The notes under the pieces were generated by a model. The model had not been told where the DNA came from. It was given only the letters and a program-made list of their open reading frames with translations, and did not search any database. A DNA stretch of 47,061 bases, taken from positions 1-47,061 of the forward strand of contig NZ_JABFVK010000029.1 in the NCBI RefSeq assembly GCF_013362815.1, given 5' to 3'. The number at the start of each line of letters is the position of its first letter. Position 1 is the stretch's first letter. Of the stretch, positions 8,517 to 17,016 are shown piece after piece. The position numbers and the translations under genes were made by a program. The stretch comes from Hamadaea sp. (GTDB lineage Bacteria > Actinomycetota > Actinomycetes > Mycobacteriales > Micromonosporaceae).

Positions 8517-9575
8517 TCAGCGAAGGATCGCCTCGACGAAGTCGGCGCCCAGCCTGGCGCAGACCATGAGATCCAGCTGGTAGAGCACGTACCGGCCGCG
8601 TCGGCTCGTCGTCAGCAACCCGGCCTGTTTGAGCACGGCCAGGTGCCGGGAAACCTCGGGCGGCGTCAGCTGCCACGCTTCGGCGAGCTCGCCGGTGGTG
8701 TGCGAGCCGCGGGCCAGGGTGCGCGCGAGGCGTCGCCGCACGGGGTGCGCAAGCGCGTCGATCCGCTGCTGCACGAGGTCCAGCGGCACGGGATGAGGCA
8801 GGCTCGCGTCGGCCACCGGGTACTGGATCACCGGCCGCCAGCCGGGCGCATGCACCACCAGCAGGTGGGGACGCCCGAAGGCCGTGGGGATGAAGGTCAT
8901 TCCGCTGTTGTACGCAGTGGTCGCGTCGTCCTGAAGCTTGTCGATGACGATCCGGTCGCCGTGTAGTGAGACCGACGGGGAGATCGCGTCGAGCATCGCC
9001 GGGAGTCCATGGCGCGCGAGCAGATCCGCCTTCTGGCGGGAGTCGGCCGCCAGCTGATGCTGCACCCGCGCCCAGGAATCCGCGAAGAACGCCTGCTCGG
9101 AGTCCTCGAGCAGGCGACGTACCCAAGCGCGTACCCGGGGCGGATCGGCGAGCAGGCGCTCGGCGAACTCGGCCTGCCGCGGACCACGGGCCAACGCCAG
9201 CTCGAGTGCCTTCTCGCGGGAGAACAGCCGGTGCAACGGCGTCGAACCGCAACTAGTGGTGATCAGCGCCGCGAACACATACGTCTCGTCGTCGAGCCGA
9301 TCGATCTCGTCCAGCTCCTCGGCCAGCGTGGCCCGTGGCCTGCCGGGCACGAAGAAGTCGGCCCGCGACGACCGCCAGAGAAAGTCCGCCTCGATCAAGC
9401 GTTCGCTGAGCTCCGGCTTCAGCGAGGCGGAGGTGGCCGCGATCCAGCCGTGGAGTGCCGGGTGATGAGCCGGTTCGGAGAGCGCGTGCAGCATCGCCGT
9501 CAGCTCCGCCAACGGAGATGGCGCGAAGACGAAGCGCTCCGGCGGGACGCCGGTGATGTCGATCGAGAGGGCCAC
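8517..9575 (-). CDS. DUF5937/ArsR-type winged-helix transcriptional regulator
   Basis: The product has about 352 residues. The N-terminal two thirds match the DUF5937-type region (start ALSIDITGVPPERFVFAPSPLAEL). The C-terminal 80 residues form an ArsR-like winged helix: ALAHPVRRRLARTLARGSHTTGELAEAW, the recognition helix TPPEVSRHLAVLKQAGLL and the wing TTSRRGRYVLYQL. I place the start at GTG 9575, where similarity to the family begins; the frame extends to 9791 without support. It precedes the ABC genes and diverges from an MFS gene 83 bases away, so it may control both. Confidence 0.8.
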   Translation of the reverse strand: MALSIDITGVPPERFVFAPSPLAELTAMLHALSEPAHHPALHGWIAATSASLKPELSERLIEADFLWRSSRADFFVPGRPRATLAEELDEIDRLDDETYVFAALITTSCGSTPLHRLFSREKALELALARGPRQAEFAERLLADPPRVRAWVRRLLEDSEQAFFADSWARVQHQLAADSRQKADLLARHGLPAMLDAISPSVSLHGDRIVIDKLQDDATTAYNSGMTFIPTAFGRPHLLVVHAPGWRPVIQYPVADASLPHPVPLDLVQQRIDALAHPVRRRLARTLARGSHTTGELAEAWQLTPPEVSRHLAVLKQAGLLTTSRRGRYVLYQLDLMVCARLGADFVEAILR

Positions 9576-9657
9576 GCCGCCAATGATGCTCCGGTACGCG
9601 ACGCGGCGGCCCGTCGATTGACGATCTCCGTCAACCCGCGGGCGTCCCCGGCTCCAC

Positions 9658-10890
9658 GTGCGGAGAGTCGACTGCGTGCGGAGATATCTGGTGGCCCTGA
9701 TGGTCGATTCGGTGGGCGGCGGGATGTTACGCCCATTCCTGCTGCTGTACGGAGTGACGGTGCTCGGGTTGGGAGTCGGCGAGGCGGGCATCGCGTTGTC
9801 GGCAGGCTTACTGGCGGGACTCGGCGTACTCCCGTTCCTGGGACGCTGGATCGACCACGGCGCGCGGTCGATGGCGGTCGCAGCGACATTGTTCGTACGC
9901 GTCGTCGGCGTGACGGCGCTGTTGACGGGACGCGGATTCGTCGCCTTCGCCGTGGCGTCAGTGCTGCTGGGCGTCGGCGGTCAGGCCTTCCCAGCTGCGC
10001 ACGCGGCCGTGATCGCGGCGCTCAAGCAGGGGCGCGACCGGGACGCCGCGCTCGCCATGACGCGATCGGTACGCAACGCGGGAATGGGCGTGGGTGCGCT
10101 CCTCGCGACGATCGCCGTGGCCGGGGGCGGACGGCGTCTGAACGAGATCCTGATCGTCACTTCCCTGGCCTTCCTCGCCGCCGGGCTGCTAGCGCTCTCG
10201 ACGAGAGTCACCGCCGGGGAGATCCGTCACGATCCCAGCCTCCACCAAGCACCTGGTATGGCCCGGCTGCTCGTCGCCAACCTGCCCTTCGCCATGTGCT
10301 TCAGTGTGCTCGAGGTGGTGCTTCCGGCACTCCTGGTGACCAGGATGCAGGCGGACACTGCCTGGCCGGCCGCGCTTTTCGTGGGCAACACGGTGCTCGT
10401 GATCCTTTGCCAGGTGCCCATCGTCAAGCGGCTGTCGACCTGGGCCCGCAGTACGGTCTTCGCCGCTTCGGGGTTCGTGCTGGCGTTGTCCTATCTGGGC
10501 TTCTGGTGGGGCGAAACGATGGGCGCGATCGCCGTCGCCGCAGTCGGCGTCGTCTACACGATGGGCGAGATCCTCTACACCGGAAGCGGAACCGCCCTGG
10601 TGATCGCGAGTACGCCGCCCGCACAACTGGGCCGTGCACTGGTGCGCTTCCAGCTCTCCACCGGACTCGGCATGGCTTTCGCTCCGGCTGCCCTGACCGC
10701 TCTACTGGAGATCGGCCCAGGCGTACTGTGGCCCAGCCTCAGCGTGGCCACCCTTGCCGGGTCGCTCGCCATCGCCTGGCGGCGTCCTGCTCTGCCAACG
10801 CCCCGCCCGATCCACGTCGCCGCCGTTTCCGGCCACAGCGTCGCCGCGACACGGGACAATGTCGGGGTGAGCAGAAAGGCAGCCACATGA
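9658..10890 (+). CDS. MFS transporter
   Basis: The 410-residue membrane protein has about 11-12 hydrophobic helices and a loop GRWIDHGARS after helix 2 (motif A-like). It begins RYLVALMVDSVGGGMLRPFLLLY, as in small-molecule exporters of the YdhP/MdtH type. GTG at 9658 is used; GTG at 9676 is an alternative. The last four bases overlap the SRPBCC gene (ATGA), so the two are co-expressed. The divergent regulator on the minus strand may act on this promoter. The substrate is unknown. Confidence 0.85.
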   Translation: MRRVDCVRRYLVALMVDSVGGGMLRPFLLLYGVTVLGLGVGEAGIALSAGLLAGLGVLPFLGRWIDHGARSMAVAATLFVRVVGVTALLTGRGFVAFAVASVLLGVGGQAFPAAHAAVIAALKQGRDRDAALAMTRSVRNAGMGVGALLATIAVAGGGRRLNEILIVTSLAFLAAGLLALSTRVTAGEIRHDPSLHQAPGMARLLVANLPFAMCFSVLEVVLPALLVTRMQADTAWPAALFVGNTVLVILCQVPIVKRLSTWARSTVFAASGFVLALSYLGFWWGETMGAIAVAAVGVVYTMGEILYTGSGTALVIASTPPAQLGRALVRFQLSTGLGMAFAPAALTALLEIGPGVLWPSLSVATLAGSLAIAWRRPALPTPRPIHVAAVSGHSVAATRDNVGVSRKAAT

Positions 10891-11321
10891 CCTTCGAGCT
10901 GAGCCTCGACGTCGCCGCGCCACCGGCCAGGGTGTTCGACTTCGTCGCCGACTTCACCACGACTCCGCAGTGGTACTCCGCAGTGAAGCGTGTCGAGCGC
11001 GTCGAAGGAGCGGGCGGCCTCGGCACCCGATACGAGGTGCACCGGGACTTACCCGGCGGAGCTGCGGTCAACGATGTGGCGATCACCAGCTACGCAGACG
11101 GTGACGAGGTCACGTTCACGTCGCTTAGCGGGCCGACTCCATTCGTCTACCGCTATCGGGTACAGCCCACGGCCGGCGCGACGCGACTCGTCCTGGAAGG
11201 CACGATCAGCGGCTCCGGGCTCTCCGGCCCAGCCTCCCTGCTCGCGCCGCTGGCTGAGCGGCTTTTCAAGCGCGGGATGCGGGACAACCTCGGCACGCTG
11301 AAGCGCCTCCTGGAGCGATAG
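10887..11321 (+). CDS. SRPBCC family protein (polyketide cyclase/dehydrase-like)
   Basis: The 144-residue protein starts MTFELSLDVAAPPARVFDFVADF and has the START/Bet v1 helix-grip pattern, with the C-terminal helix ERLFKRGMRDNLGTLKRLLE. Such proteins bind hydrophobic ligands in a deep cavity; some are cyclases, others carriers or stress proteins. Its start overlaps the MFS stop, which suggests it handles a ligand that the transporter exports. No catalytic residue can be assigned. Confidence 0.85.
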   Translation: MTFELSLDVAAPPARVFDFVADFTTTPQWYSAVKRVERVEGAGGLGTRYEVHRDLPGGAAVNDVAITSYADGDEVTFTSLSGPTPFVYRYRVQPTAGATRLVLEGTISGSGLSGPASLLAPLAERLFKRGMRDNLGTLKRLLER

Positions 11322-11376
11322 CAACGCTCCGCTAGCCGAGATCCGACGCAACGGCGGCACGCGGACGTCCGTCTGC

Positions 11377-12336
11377 TCAGTGGACGTTCACGACGACCTT
11401 GCCGAGAGCGTGTCCCTCGCCCACCCAGGCCAGCGCCTGGGGCACCTCGTCGAGGGTGAAGGTGCGGTCGACGTGGATGCGAAGATCGCCGGCTACGCAG
11501 AGCTCGGCAATCGGCTCGAAGTGCGTCGGCCCCTCCTTGACAGCGAGTACGCCCAGTCGGCGGTGCGTGAGCAGGCCCATCACCGAGCCGATCGTCAGTA
11601 CGCGCAGCAGCGCACGTACCGATCCGCCCACGCATCGATAACGGCCACCGGGAGCCAATGCCCGCCGGTATGCGAACACCGACCGGTGCGCGACCAGGTC
11701 GAGGATGAGATCGTAGGGGCCGCTGCGGGTGAAGTCTTCGCCGCGGTAGTCGATCACCCGGTCCGCGCCGACCGATCGCATGAAGTCGAGCTTGTCGGCG
11801 TTGTCGACGCCGGTCACCTCAGCGCCGAGTCGCTTGGCCAGCTGGATCGCGAACGAACCCGAGCCGCCACCGGCACCGTTGATCAGGACTCGTTGTCCAG
11901 CCGTGGTGCCGTCGACGCCCTGCCGCGCGATGACGCCCGCTTGCGGAATCGTCGACGCCTCGGTGAACGTCAACGCCGAGGGCTTATGGGCCAGCGCCGA
12001 TTCCGGGGCGATCGCGTACTCGGCGAAGCCGCCCTTGAGCATGAGGTTGTCGCCGTACACCTCGTCACCTGGCCGGAACCGAGAGACGGTTGGGCCGACC
12101 GCGTCGACCCAACCGGCGATGTCCGAGCCGAGAATCCGGCGTGCCGGAAAGCGCAGACCGCCGATGCGTGAATACAGCGGCGAGCCTCGTAGGGTCTCCC
12201 AATCGCTGAGATTGACCGAGGTCGCCGCGACCTTGACGAGCACCTGCCCGACGCCCGGAGCCGGCCGGGGAACGTTCTCGATCCGCAGCACATCCGGCAG
12301 CCCGTAACGGTCGTACACGACCGCCCTCATCGACAT
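11377..12336 (-). CDS. NAD(P)-dependent MDR alcohol dehydrogenase / quinone-oxidoreductase-like
   Basis: The 319-residue product is a zinc-free medium-chain reductase: N-terminal GroES-like fold (residues 1-120, with LGSDIAGWVDAVG and FRPGDEVYG) and a Rossmann domain with VLINGAGGGSGSFAIQLAKRLGAEVTGV. It reduces quinones or enals with NADPH in related enzymes. ATG 12336 has GGAGGG six bases upstream. It is convergent with the SRPBCC gene, with no clear hairpin between them. Confidence 0.88.
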   Translation of the reverse strand: MSMRAVVYDRYGLPDVLRIENVPRPAPGVGQVLVKVAATSVNLSDWETLRGSPLYSRIGGLRFPARRILGSDIAGWVDAVGPTVSRFRPGDEVYGDNLMLKGGFAEYAIAPESALAHKPSALTFTEASTIPQAGVIARQGVDGTTAGQRVLINGAGGGSGSFAIQLAKRLGAEVTGVDNADKLDFMRSVGADRVIDYRGEDFTRSGPYDLILDLVAHRSVFAYRRALAPGGRYRCVGGSVRALLRVLTIGSVMGLLTHRRLGVLAVKEGPTHFEPIAELCVAGDLRIHVDRTFTLDEVPQALAWVGEGHALGKVVVNVH

Positions 12337-12434
12337 ACCAATCCCTCCGGACCTAGCAGCCTCCCGTCATCAGTAGCACGTCGACACAAGGAGCCTGCGG
12401 CTCGCCGCGACTTCGGAATCTTCGTCTTCGTCCG

Positions 12435-12923
12435 CTAGCGATCGTGACCGCCGGGCAATGTGAGAATGGCTTCCTCGGTAGGGCCTCCACGCCCGTTGGC
12501 GTACGACACTTCGCTGCCGACCACCCGGAAGCCGGCCATCTCCAGTACGCGCAATGAGCCCACGTTGTCACTGGCGGCGCGGGCGAACAGCGGCCGGACG
12601 GCCACCTGAGGCAGGAACAGCTTGAGAGCCCGGCTGGCCACGCCCTGTCCCCACCGGGCGCGATCCACCCAGTAGGTGATTTCGGTGTCGCCTTCCATGA
12701 CGAAGCTGCTGATCGTGCCCACCAACGCGCCGTCGCAGGTGATCACGCGAAACATCACCTCGGGGTTGGCCCGTATTTTGCGCAGATGCGCCTCGAATGC
12801 TGCCCGATCATTCGGATCTTGCGCGGTGAAGGCTGCCATCTCCACCGCTTCCGGATCGCGCATCATCTCGAAGATCTCGTCGTGGTCGGCGTCCTCGACC
12901 GGCCGCAGATCGATGGTTGACAT
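12435..12923 (-). CDS. GNAT family N-acetyltransferase
   Basis: The 162-residue protein has the acetyl-CoA loop region WGQGVASRALKLFL and the downstream FARAASDNVGSLRVLEMAGFRVVG typical of RimJ/RimL-like GNAT enzymes. ATG 12923 follows AGAGGAG. It is divergent from a MarR gene whose operator-like region lies between them, so the MarR protein probably controls it. The substrate is unknown. Confidence 0.9.
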   Translation of the reverse strand: MSTIDLRPVEDADHDEIFEMMRDPEAVEMAAFTAQDPNDRAAFEAHLRKIRANPEVMFRVITCDGALVGTISSFVMEGDTEITYWVDRARWGQGVASRALKLFLPQVAVRPLFARAASDNVGSLRVLEMAGFRVVGSEVSYANGRGGPTEEAILTLPGGHDR

Positions 12924-12943
12924 CTATCAACTCCTCTTAGTCT

Positions 12944-12976
12944 ACGTGCGTATATTATCTACACGTGCATACTATA
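12944..12976 (+). promoter_or_regulatory. promoter/operator region between GNAT and MarR genes
   Basis: ACGTGCGTA at 12944 is repeated as ACGTGCATA at 12963, 19 bases apart. Between them the AT-rich TATATTAT (12951-12958) can serve as a -10 box, placing the transcription start at or next to the GTG at 12965, hence a leaderless mRNA. The direct repeats flank the -10 box and are candidate MarR binding sites. Confidence 0.45.
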
Positions 12977-13405
12977 CCGAGAACTGATCTTGCCGCTCTC
13001 CTGCTACCGGTCTGGAAGGCCGTCCTCGCGATGGAGACCGACGTGGCCAGGGTGCACGGCCTGAGTCATTGGGGATACATCATCCTCATCACCGTGCGGG
13101 ACAGCCCCGGTATGAACCAGCTTGAGCTGGCCAAGGCGATCGGACACGACAAGAACCGGATCGCGCGCGACCTTGACGCACTCGAGGGAGCAGGACTGCT
13201 CGGCCGTACGGCTGACCCCAACGACCGCCGGGCAAACCGGCTGCATCTCACCACCGACGGCCTGCACCGGGCGCTCGCCGCGCAAGCCGAGCTGCACCAG
13301 CGAGAGGATCAGATGATGGCCGACCTGACCACCGAACATCGGGCGGCATTCACCCAAACGCTCCGCACGCTCGCCGCAAGAACACGAGCGATCCCCGATG
13401 ACTAG
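12965..13405 (+). CDS. MarR family transcriptional regulator
   Basis: The 146-residue winged-helix protein has MNQLELAKAIGHDKNRIARDLDALEGAGLL as its HTH and TADPNDRRANRLHLTTDG as the wing with the conserved DxR. The dimer helices are N- and C-terminal. The GTG start has no SD and sits about seven bases after a -10-like box, which suggests leaderless translation. It is divergent from the GNAT gene, a typical MarR arrangement in which the regulator represses itself and its neighbour. Confidence 0.88.
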   Translation: MHTIPRTDLAALLLPVWKAVLAMETDVARVHGLSHWGYIILITVRDSPGMNQLELAKAIGHDKNRIARDLDALEGAGLLGRTADPNDRRANRLHLTTDGLHRALAAQAELHQREDQMMADLTTEHRAAFTQTLRTLAARTRAIPDD

Positions 13406-13423
13406 CGATTGCTCCGACCGGCG

Positions 13424-14071
13424 TCAAATGCGGCCGGTCTCGTGGGCCCACATGGCGACCTCGACGCGGTTTCGGGCGCCGAGCTTTCGCATGAGGCTGG
13501 CAAGGTGGGCTTTGACGGTGCTTTGGGTGATGTAGAGCTCGCCGGCGATCTCATTGTTGGTGCGGCCTTGCGCTACGGGCACGAGGACTTCCTCCTCGCG
13601 AGCGGTGAGCGGCTCTATCGGCTGCCTCGATGGTGAGGTCTTCCCGTGGGCGAACGCTGCGAGCAGTCGGACGGTCACACTAGGCGCGATCAGTGCGTCT
13701 CCATCGGCGGCGGCATGGATGGCCTGGGTCAGCAGCGCGGGTCCGGCGTCCTTGAGCAGGAACCCGCGGGCCCCGGCTTGGAGCGCTCCGTAGACGTTCT
13801 CGTCGAGGTCGAAGGTGGTGATGATGACGATCGGCAGCGGGTCGGTGACGTCGGCACCGGCGAGGCGTCTCGTGGCTTCGATGCCGTCCATCAGCGGCAT
13901 CCGGATGTCGAACAGGCCGACGTCGGGACGCAGCTGGAGCGCCAGGCGGACGGCCTCGCGCCCGTCGGCGGCCGCAGCGACCACTTCGATGTCGGGTTGG
14001 GCGTCGAGCAGCATGGTCAGCCCGCTGCGCACGATGGGCTGGTCGTCGGCGATGAGGACCCTGATGCTCAT
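13424..14071 (-). CDS. NarL/LuxR-family response regulator
   Basis: The 215-residue protein has a receiver domain (IADDQPIVRSGLTML, phospho-acceptor D55 in VGLFDIRMPLMDG, switch residues IITTF, K in FLLKDAGP) and a C-terminal LuxR HTH (LTAREEEVLVPVAQGRTNNEIAGELYITQSTVKAHLASLMRKL). The start overlaps the histidine kinase stop by four bases. It probably controls the divergent DUF6326 gene and itself. Confidence 0.93.
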   Translation of the reverse strand: MSIRVLIADDQPIVRSGLTMLLDAQPDIEVVAAAADGREAVRLALQLRPDVGLFDIRMPLMDGIEATRRLAGADVTDPLPIVIITTFDLDENVYGALQAGARGFLLKDAGPALLTQAIHAAADGDALIAPSVTVRLLAAFAHGKTSPSRQPIEPLTAREEEVLVPVAQGRTNNEIAGELYITQSTVKAHLASLMRKLGARNRVEVAMWAHETGRI

Positions 14072-15213
14072 CGCGGTGTCCCAGTTCGGGGCAGGACCGC
14101 CTCTACCCGCCAGCCCCGCTCGGCGGCGGGGCCTGCGTGGAAGGTGCCGCCGAGCAGTGCGGCGCGTTCTCGCATACCCACTAAGCCATAGCCAGCCGGG
14201 ACGCGGCCACCGGCGGCGGAGCCGTCGTCGTCGATGGTCAGCCGTACCTCGTCGGCGTCGCCCGTGACGGAGACGGTGACATGGGTCGCGTGGCGGGCAT
14301 GTCGTCGAGCGTTGGTGATCGACTCCTGGGCCAGGCGGTAGATCGCGGCTCCGACCGCGGGGCTGAGATCCTCGAGTTCCCCGAAGAGCGTCACCTCGAC
14401 GCGCGGACGCGTCCGGCCGTCGGTGGCGAGCTGTTCGACCTCGGCCACGCCGGGTTGCGGCGCGAACCCTGTGTCCTGTGTGGAGCGGAGTACGCCGACG
14501 ATGGCGCGCAGCTCGGTAAGGGTCCGGGTCGCCGCGTCCTCGATGACGGCCAGGGCCTCGATGGCCCGCTCGGGGTGGGAGGCTGCGATGGCACGCCCTG
14601 CTTGGGCCTGGATGGCGATGCCCGAGACGTGGTGGGCGACGGTGTCGTGGAGTTCACGTGCGAGCAGCTCGCGTTCGCGGGCCTTGGCTTCGTCGACGTC
14701 GCGGACGCGGATCTTCGTGCGATAGCGGATCGCGGCACCGAGCGCGGCGGCGAACAGGAAGAACACGTATCCCGCGACCGTCTCCGCCAGGCTGCTCGAT
14801 TCGGCGACGCAGGTGATGGCCAGCCAGAGCAGGATGACACCGAGTCCGCTAGCGGCTTCCCGGCCGGAGCCCCACCGGAACAGGGCGTAGGCGATGACCA
14901 GGGTGGCCGAGACACTCGAGGGCAGTACGCCTGGCGATCCGGTGAGAATTCGGGCGATGTCGACCACCGTCACCATGCCGAACGCGATCACGACCACCAC
15001 GAGCGGGTGCGTACGTCGCCAGGGAAGGGGGACGACGACTGCGAGCGCAGCGATGACCAGCAGCGGGAGCGGCGCCATGTCCTTGCGGAGCACCGCTTCC
15101 AGAACAGACCAGCCGATCAGGACCGCGACCAGCGCCCAGTCCCGCGTCCTCCGGTCCGGGGGACTCGCAGGTCGCGGTTCGGCCCACAACGAGCGGAGTG
15201 CGTTGGTCGCCAT
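14068..15213 (-). CDS. sensor histidine kinase (HisKA_3 type)
   Basis: The 381-residue membrane kinase has four to six N-terminal helices (residues about 26-165), no large extracellular domain, the HisKA_3 dimerisation box with phospho-His H189 (ARELHDTVAHHVSGIAIQAQ) and a HATPase_c domain ending in GYGLVGMRERAALLGG. Sensors of this shape usually detect membrane or cell-envelope states. It pairs with the downstream NarL-type regulator by a 4-base overlap. The start at 15213 lacks a clear SD. Confidence 0.92.
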   Translation of the reverse strand: MATNALRSLWAEPRPASPPDRRTRDWALVAVLIGWSVLEAVLRKDMAPLPLLVIAALAVVVPLPWRRTHPLVVVVIAFGMVTVVDIARILTGSPGVLPSSVSATLVIAYALFRWGSGREAASGLGVILLWLAITCVAESSSLAETVAGYVFFLFAAALGAAIRYRTKIRVRDVDEAKARERELLARELHDTVAHHVSGIAIQAQAGRAIAASHPERAIEALAVIEDAATRTLTELRAIVGVLRSTQDTGFAPQPGVAEVEQLATDGRTRPRVEVTLFGELEDLSPAVGAAIYRLAQESITNARRHARHATHVTVSVTGDADEVRLTIDDDGSAAGGRVPAGYGLVGMRERAALLGGTFHAGPAAERGWRVEAVLPRTGTPR

Positions 15214-15375
15214 CTTGATCAGCCTAGGCAGCCCGCGTGTCCGGCGTATCCGTCGAAAGTCTAAGAAGCGGGCTGTGCCAATGACCAGGTCGGATCAGGC
15301 TCCGGGACGGATGTGGCCGCCGTCGGCAGCAGTGAAGGTAGGAGCGTCCACTTGAGCAAGCCGAGGAGCATTGTG

Positions 15376-15900
15376 ATGAGTACGCCTCAATCCCACACCG
15401 CACCAGAGAATCCGCCGTCCCGAAGCACGATGGAAGATCTGCGCATGCCCGTGCAGGTCAAGCTCGCTGCAGCGTGGACCAGCTTCATGTTCCTCTACAT
15501 CTACGTGGACTACCTCGCCCTGTACAAGCCCGGCTTCGTGGACGACCTCCGGGCCGGCACCGTCCACGAGTTCGACCTCGGCCCGATCTTCGTCGCCGCT
15601 GCGCTCACGCTCGTGGCCATCCCGATCCTCATGATCCTGCTCTCGGCGACCCTGCCCGCCCGAGTGAACCGCACCATCAACCTCGTCGTGGCAGCGCTCT
15701 ACATCCCCGTCTCGGTGTTCAACGCCGCCGGCGAGCCGTGGTCCTACTCCTACTTCTACGGCCTCTCCATCGGACTAGAGGTGCTACTTCTGGCCTTCAT
15801 CCTGCGCTCCGCCTGGAGCTGGCCGCGCCGCATCGCATCACCGACGACCCAGGCAGCCAGCCGCGACGGCGACCCGTTCGGCCCGCCGCAGCAGGCGTGA
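15376..15900 (+). CDS. DUF6326 family membrane protein
   Basis: The 174-residue protein contains MEDLRMPVQVKLAAAW, then four predicted membrane helices, with conserved FLYIYVDYLALYKPG, LVAIPILMILLSATLPARVNR and VSVFNAAGEPWSYSYFYG. I recognise the DUF6326 pattern, which has no known function. ATG 15376 (or GTG 15373) follows GAGGAG. It lies 160 bases divergent from the histidine kinase gene, so it may be the output of that two-component system. Confidence 0.82.
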   Translation: MSTPQSHTAPENPPSRSTMEDLRMPVQVKLAAAWTSFMFLYIYVDYLALYKPGFVDDLRAGTVHEFDLGPIFVAAALTLVAIPILMILLSATLPARVNRTINLVVAALYIPVSVFNAAGEPWSYSYFYGLSIGLEVLLLAFILRSAWSWPRRIASPTTQAASRDGDPFGPPQQA

Positions 15901-15915
15901 CTATCGGCCATCGGA

Positions 15916-15965
15916 GATCAACGGAGAAAATGCGGGGTCATGGCACCGCGAATCTTCCGCTGATC
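15916..15965. repeat. family C palindromic repeat, copy 1
   Basis: GATCAACGGAG at 15916 pairs imperfectly with CTTCCGCTGATC ending at 15965, around the loop region GGGGTCATGGCACCGCG. The same element in reverse orientation lies at 38427-38482, with the loop conserved except for one base (ATGGC versus ATAGC). It is placed between the convergent DUF6326 and VOC genes, where it could act as a terminator. Confidence 0.7.
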
Positions 15966-15984
15966 ATGACCGCCCATGCGGCGG

Positions 15985-16416
15985 TCAGGCGACGCAGAAC
16001 TCGTTGCCCTCCGGGTCGGCCATCGTCACCCACGTCGACGGCCCCTGCTGCCCGTCCCACAGCTTCGTCGCCCCACGCGCGATCAGCTTCGCCACGACTT
16101 CCGGATGGTTCTCGGCGCCGACGCGTACGTCCAGGTGGAGGCGGTTCTTCACCGTCTTGGCCTCCGGCGCCGTCTGAAACAGCACGCGCGGCGCGTGCTC
16201 CAGGCCGTCCGGGTGGCGGATGGCCTGGCCGACGGCCCAGACCAGGCGTCCGTTGTACTCGCGCGTATCGGCTTCGGTGGCGTGGCCCGCGGCGATCATC
16301 CTGCGGATGAACGCCTCGTCCGAGGGCTCGACCTCCCAGCCCAGCGTCTCGGCCCACCAGTCCGCTTGCTGGTGCGGGTCCGCGCTGTCGACCACGATTT
16401 GGAAGTTGTACGCCAT
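15985..16416 (-). CDS. VOC family protein (glyoxalase/bleomycin-resistance-like)
   Basis: The 143-residue protein shows two beta-alpha-beta-beta-beta modules: FQIVVDSADPHQQADWWAETLGWEV at the N-terminus and NRLHLDVRVGAENHPEVV, then WVTMADPEGNEFCVA at the end, typical of VOC proteins. H in the NRLHLDV motif and E in GNEFCV are the usual metal ligands. The enzyme or binder role is unknown. It lies four bases downstream of the DinB gene and is probably co-transcribed. Confidence 0.9.
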   Translation of the reverse strand: MAYNFQIVVDSADPHQQADWWAETLGWEVEPSDEAFIRRMIAAGHATEADTREYNGRLVWAVGQAIRHPDGLEHAPRVLFQTAPEAKTVKNRLHLDVRVGAENHPEVVAKLIARGATKLWDGQQGPSTWVTMADPEGNEFCVA

Positions 16417-16420
16417 GAGC

Positions 16421-16954
16421 TCAGCCTCGATTCCGATAGAGGTCGCGCAGCAGAAGGATTTCGGCTGCGTGATGGATTGCTTCCCGATTGATGTGCAGCA
16501 CCAGGGCGGCCATCGGGAGGGCCGCGTAGGGTCCTTCGGCCGGACCGCACGGCCGGCTCAAGTTTGCCGCGTCTAGGCTGCGTACGCCCTTGATCCACGC
16601 CGCGTACGCGTCGTCGAGTTGGCGGAGGGCATCGGCCGCCGTTTCGGCGTACGCGTGCCGGTCGTAGTCGATGGCGGGTCCGCCGAAGTGGGCGGCGGTT
16701 CGTGCGCCGAAGACGCCGACGATGAGGTGGGCGGCTCGCCACGCGATCGTCGTGACGGGCGGCGGGCTCGGTTCCGGGTACGCCCAGTCGATGGCGTACC
16801 GGCCGGTGCCAGGCTCTCGGCGGATCGTCCAGCAGTCGGCGGCGGGTTCCGAAAAATACTCGTCGTCGGTGAGCCCTTCCAGCCGGGGCCGGACGTGGTT
16901 CTGCCAGTGCCAGTCCAGCTGGTCGGTCAGCTCGTTCGTCCAGTCGATGGTCAT
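16421..16954 (-). CDS. DinB family protein
   Basis: The 177-residue protein matches the DinB/YfiT four-helix bundle: TNELTDQLDWHWQNHVRPRLEGLTDDEYFSEP at the start, a His in WRAAHLIVGVFG and a C-terminal LHINREAIHHAAEILLLRDLY with the HxxxH metal pair. Related proteins are thiol-dependent S-transferases or metal-binding enzymes. ATG 16954 is preferred over 16963. It diverges from the WYL regulator 17017, which may control it. Confidence 0.87.
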   Translation of the reverse strand: MTIDWTNELTDQLDWHWQNHVRPRLEGLTDDEYFSEPAADCWTIRREPGTGRYAIDWAYPEPSPPPVTTIAWRAAHLIVGVFGARTAAHFGGPAIDYDRHAYAETAADALRQLDDAYAAWIKGVRSLDAANLSRPCGPAEGPYAALPMAALVLHINREAIHHAAEILLLRDLYRNRG

Positions 16955-16976
16955 GGCAGCCACGGTAGAACCAATT

Positions 16977-16995
16977 GCGGACAGGTTCGGTCCGC
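16977..16995. promoter_or_regulatory. inverted repeat between divergent DinB and WYL genes
   Basis: GCGGAC and GTCCGC are separated by seven bases, forming a 19-bp dyad about 22 bases before both starts. The position between a regulator and a divergent gene suggests an operator, but no -10 box can be fixed with confidence. Confidence 0.35.
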
Positions 16996-17016
16996 GATGT
17001 GTGAGACGCTCGTCAA

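Noticed and set aside
9009-11321. A 770-codon frame ending in the SRPBCC protein
   Set aside because: Only the last 144 residues show a family pattern; the rest is the antisense shadow of the regulator and an alternative frame of the MFS gene.
5002-12336. The transporter and regulator stretch as part of an antibiotic biosynthesis cluster
   Set aside because: No polyketide, peptide-synthetase or other scaffold-forming genes accompany the pumps.
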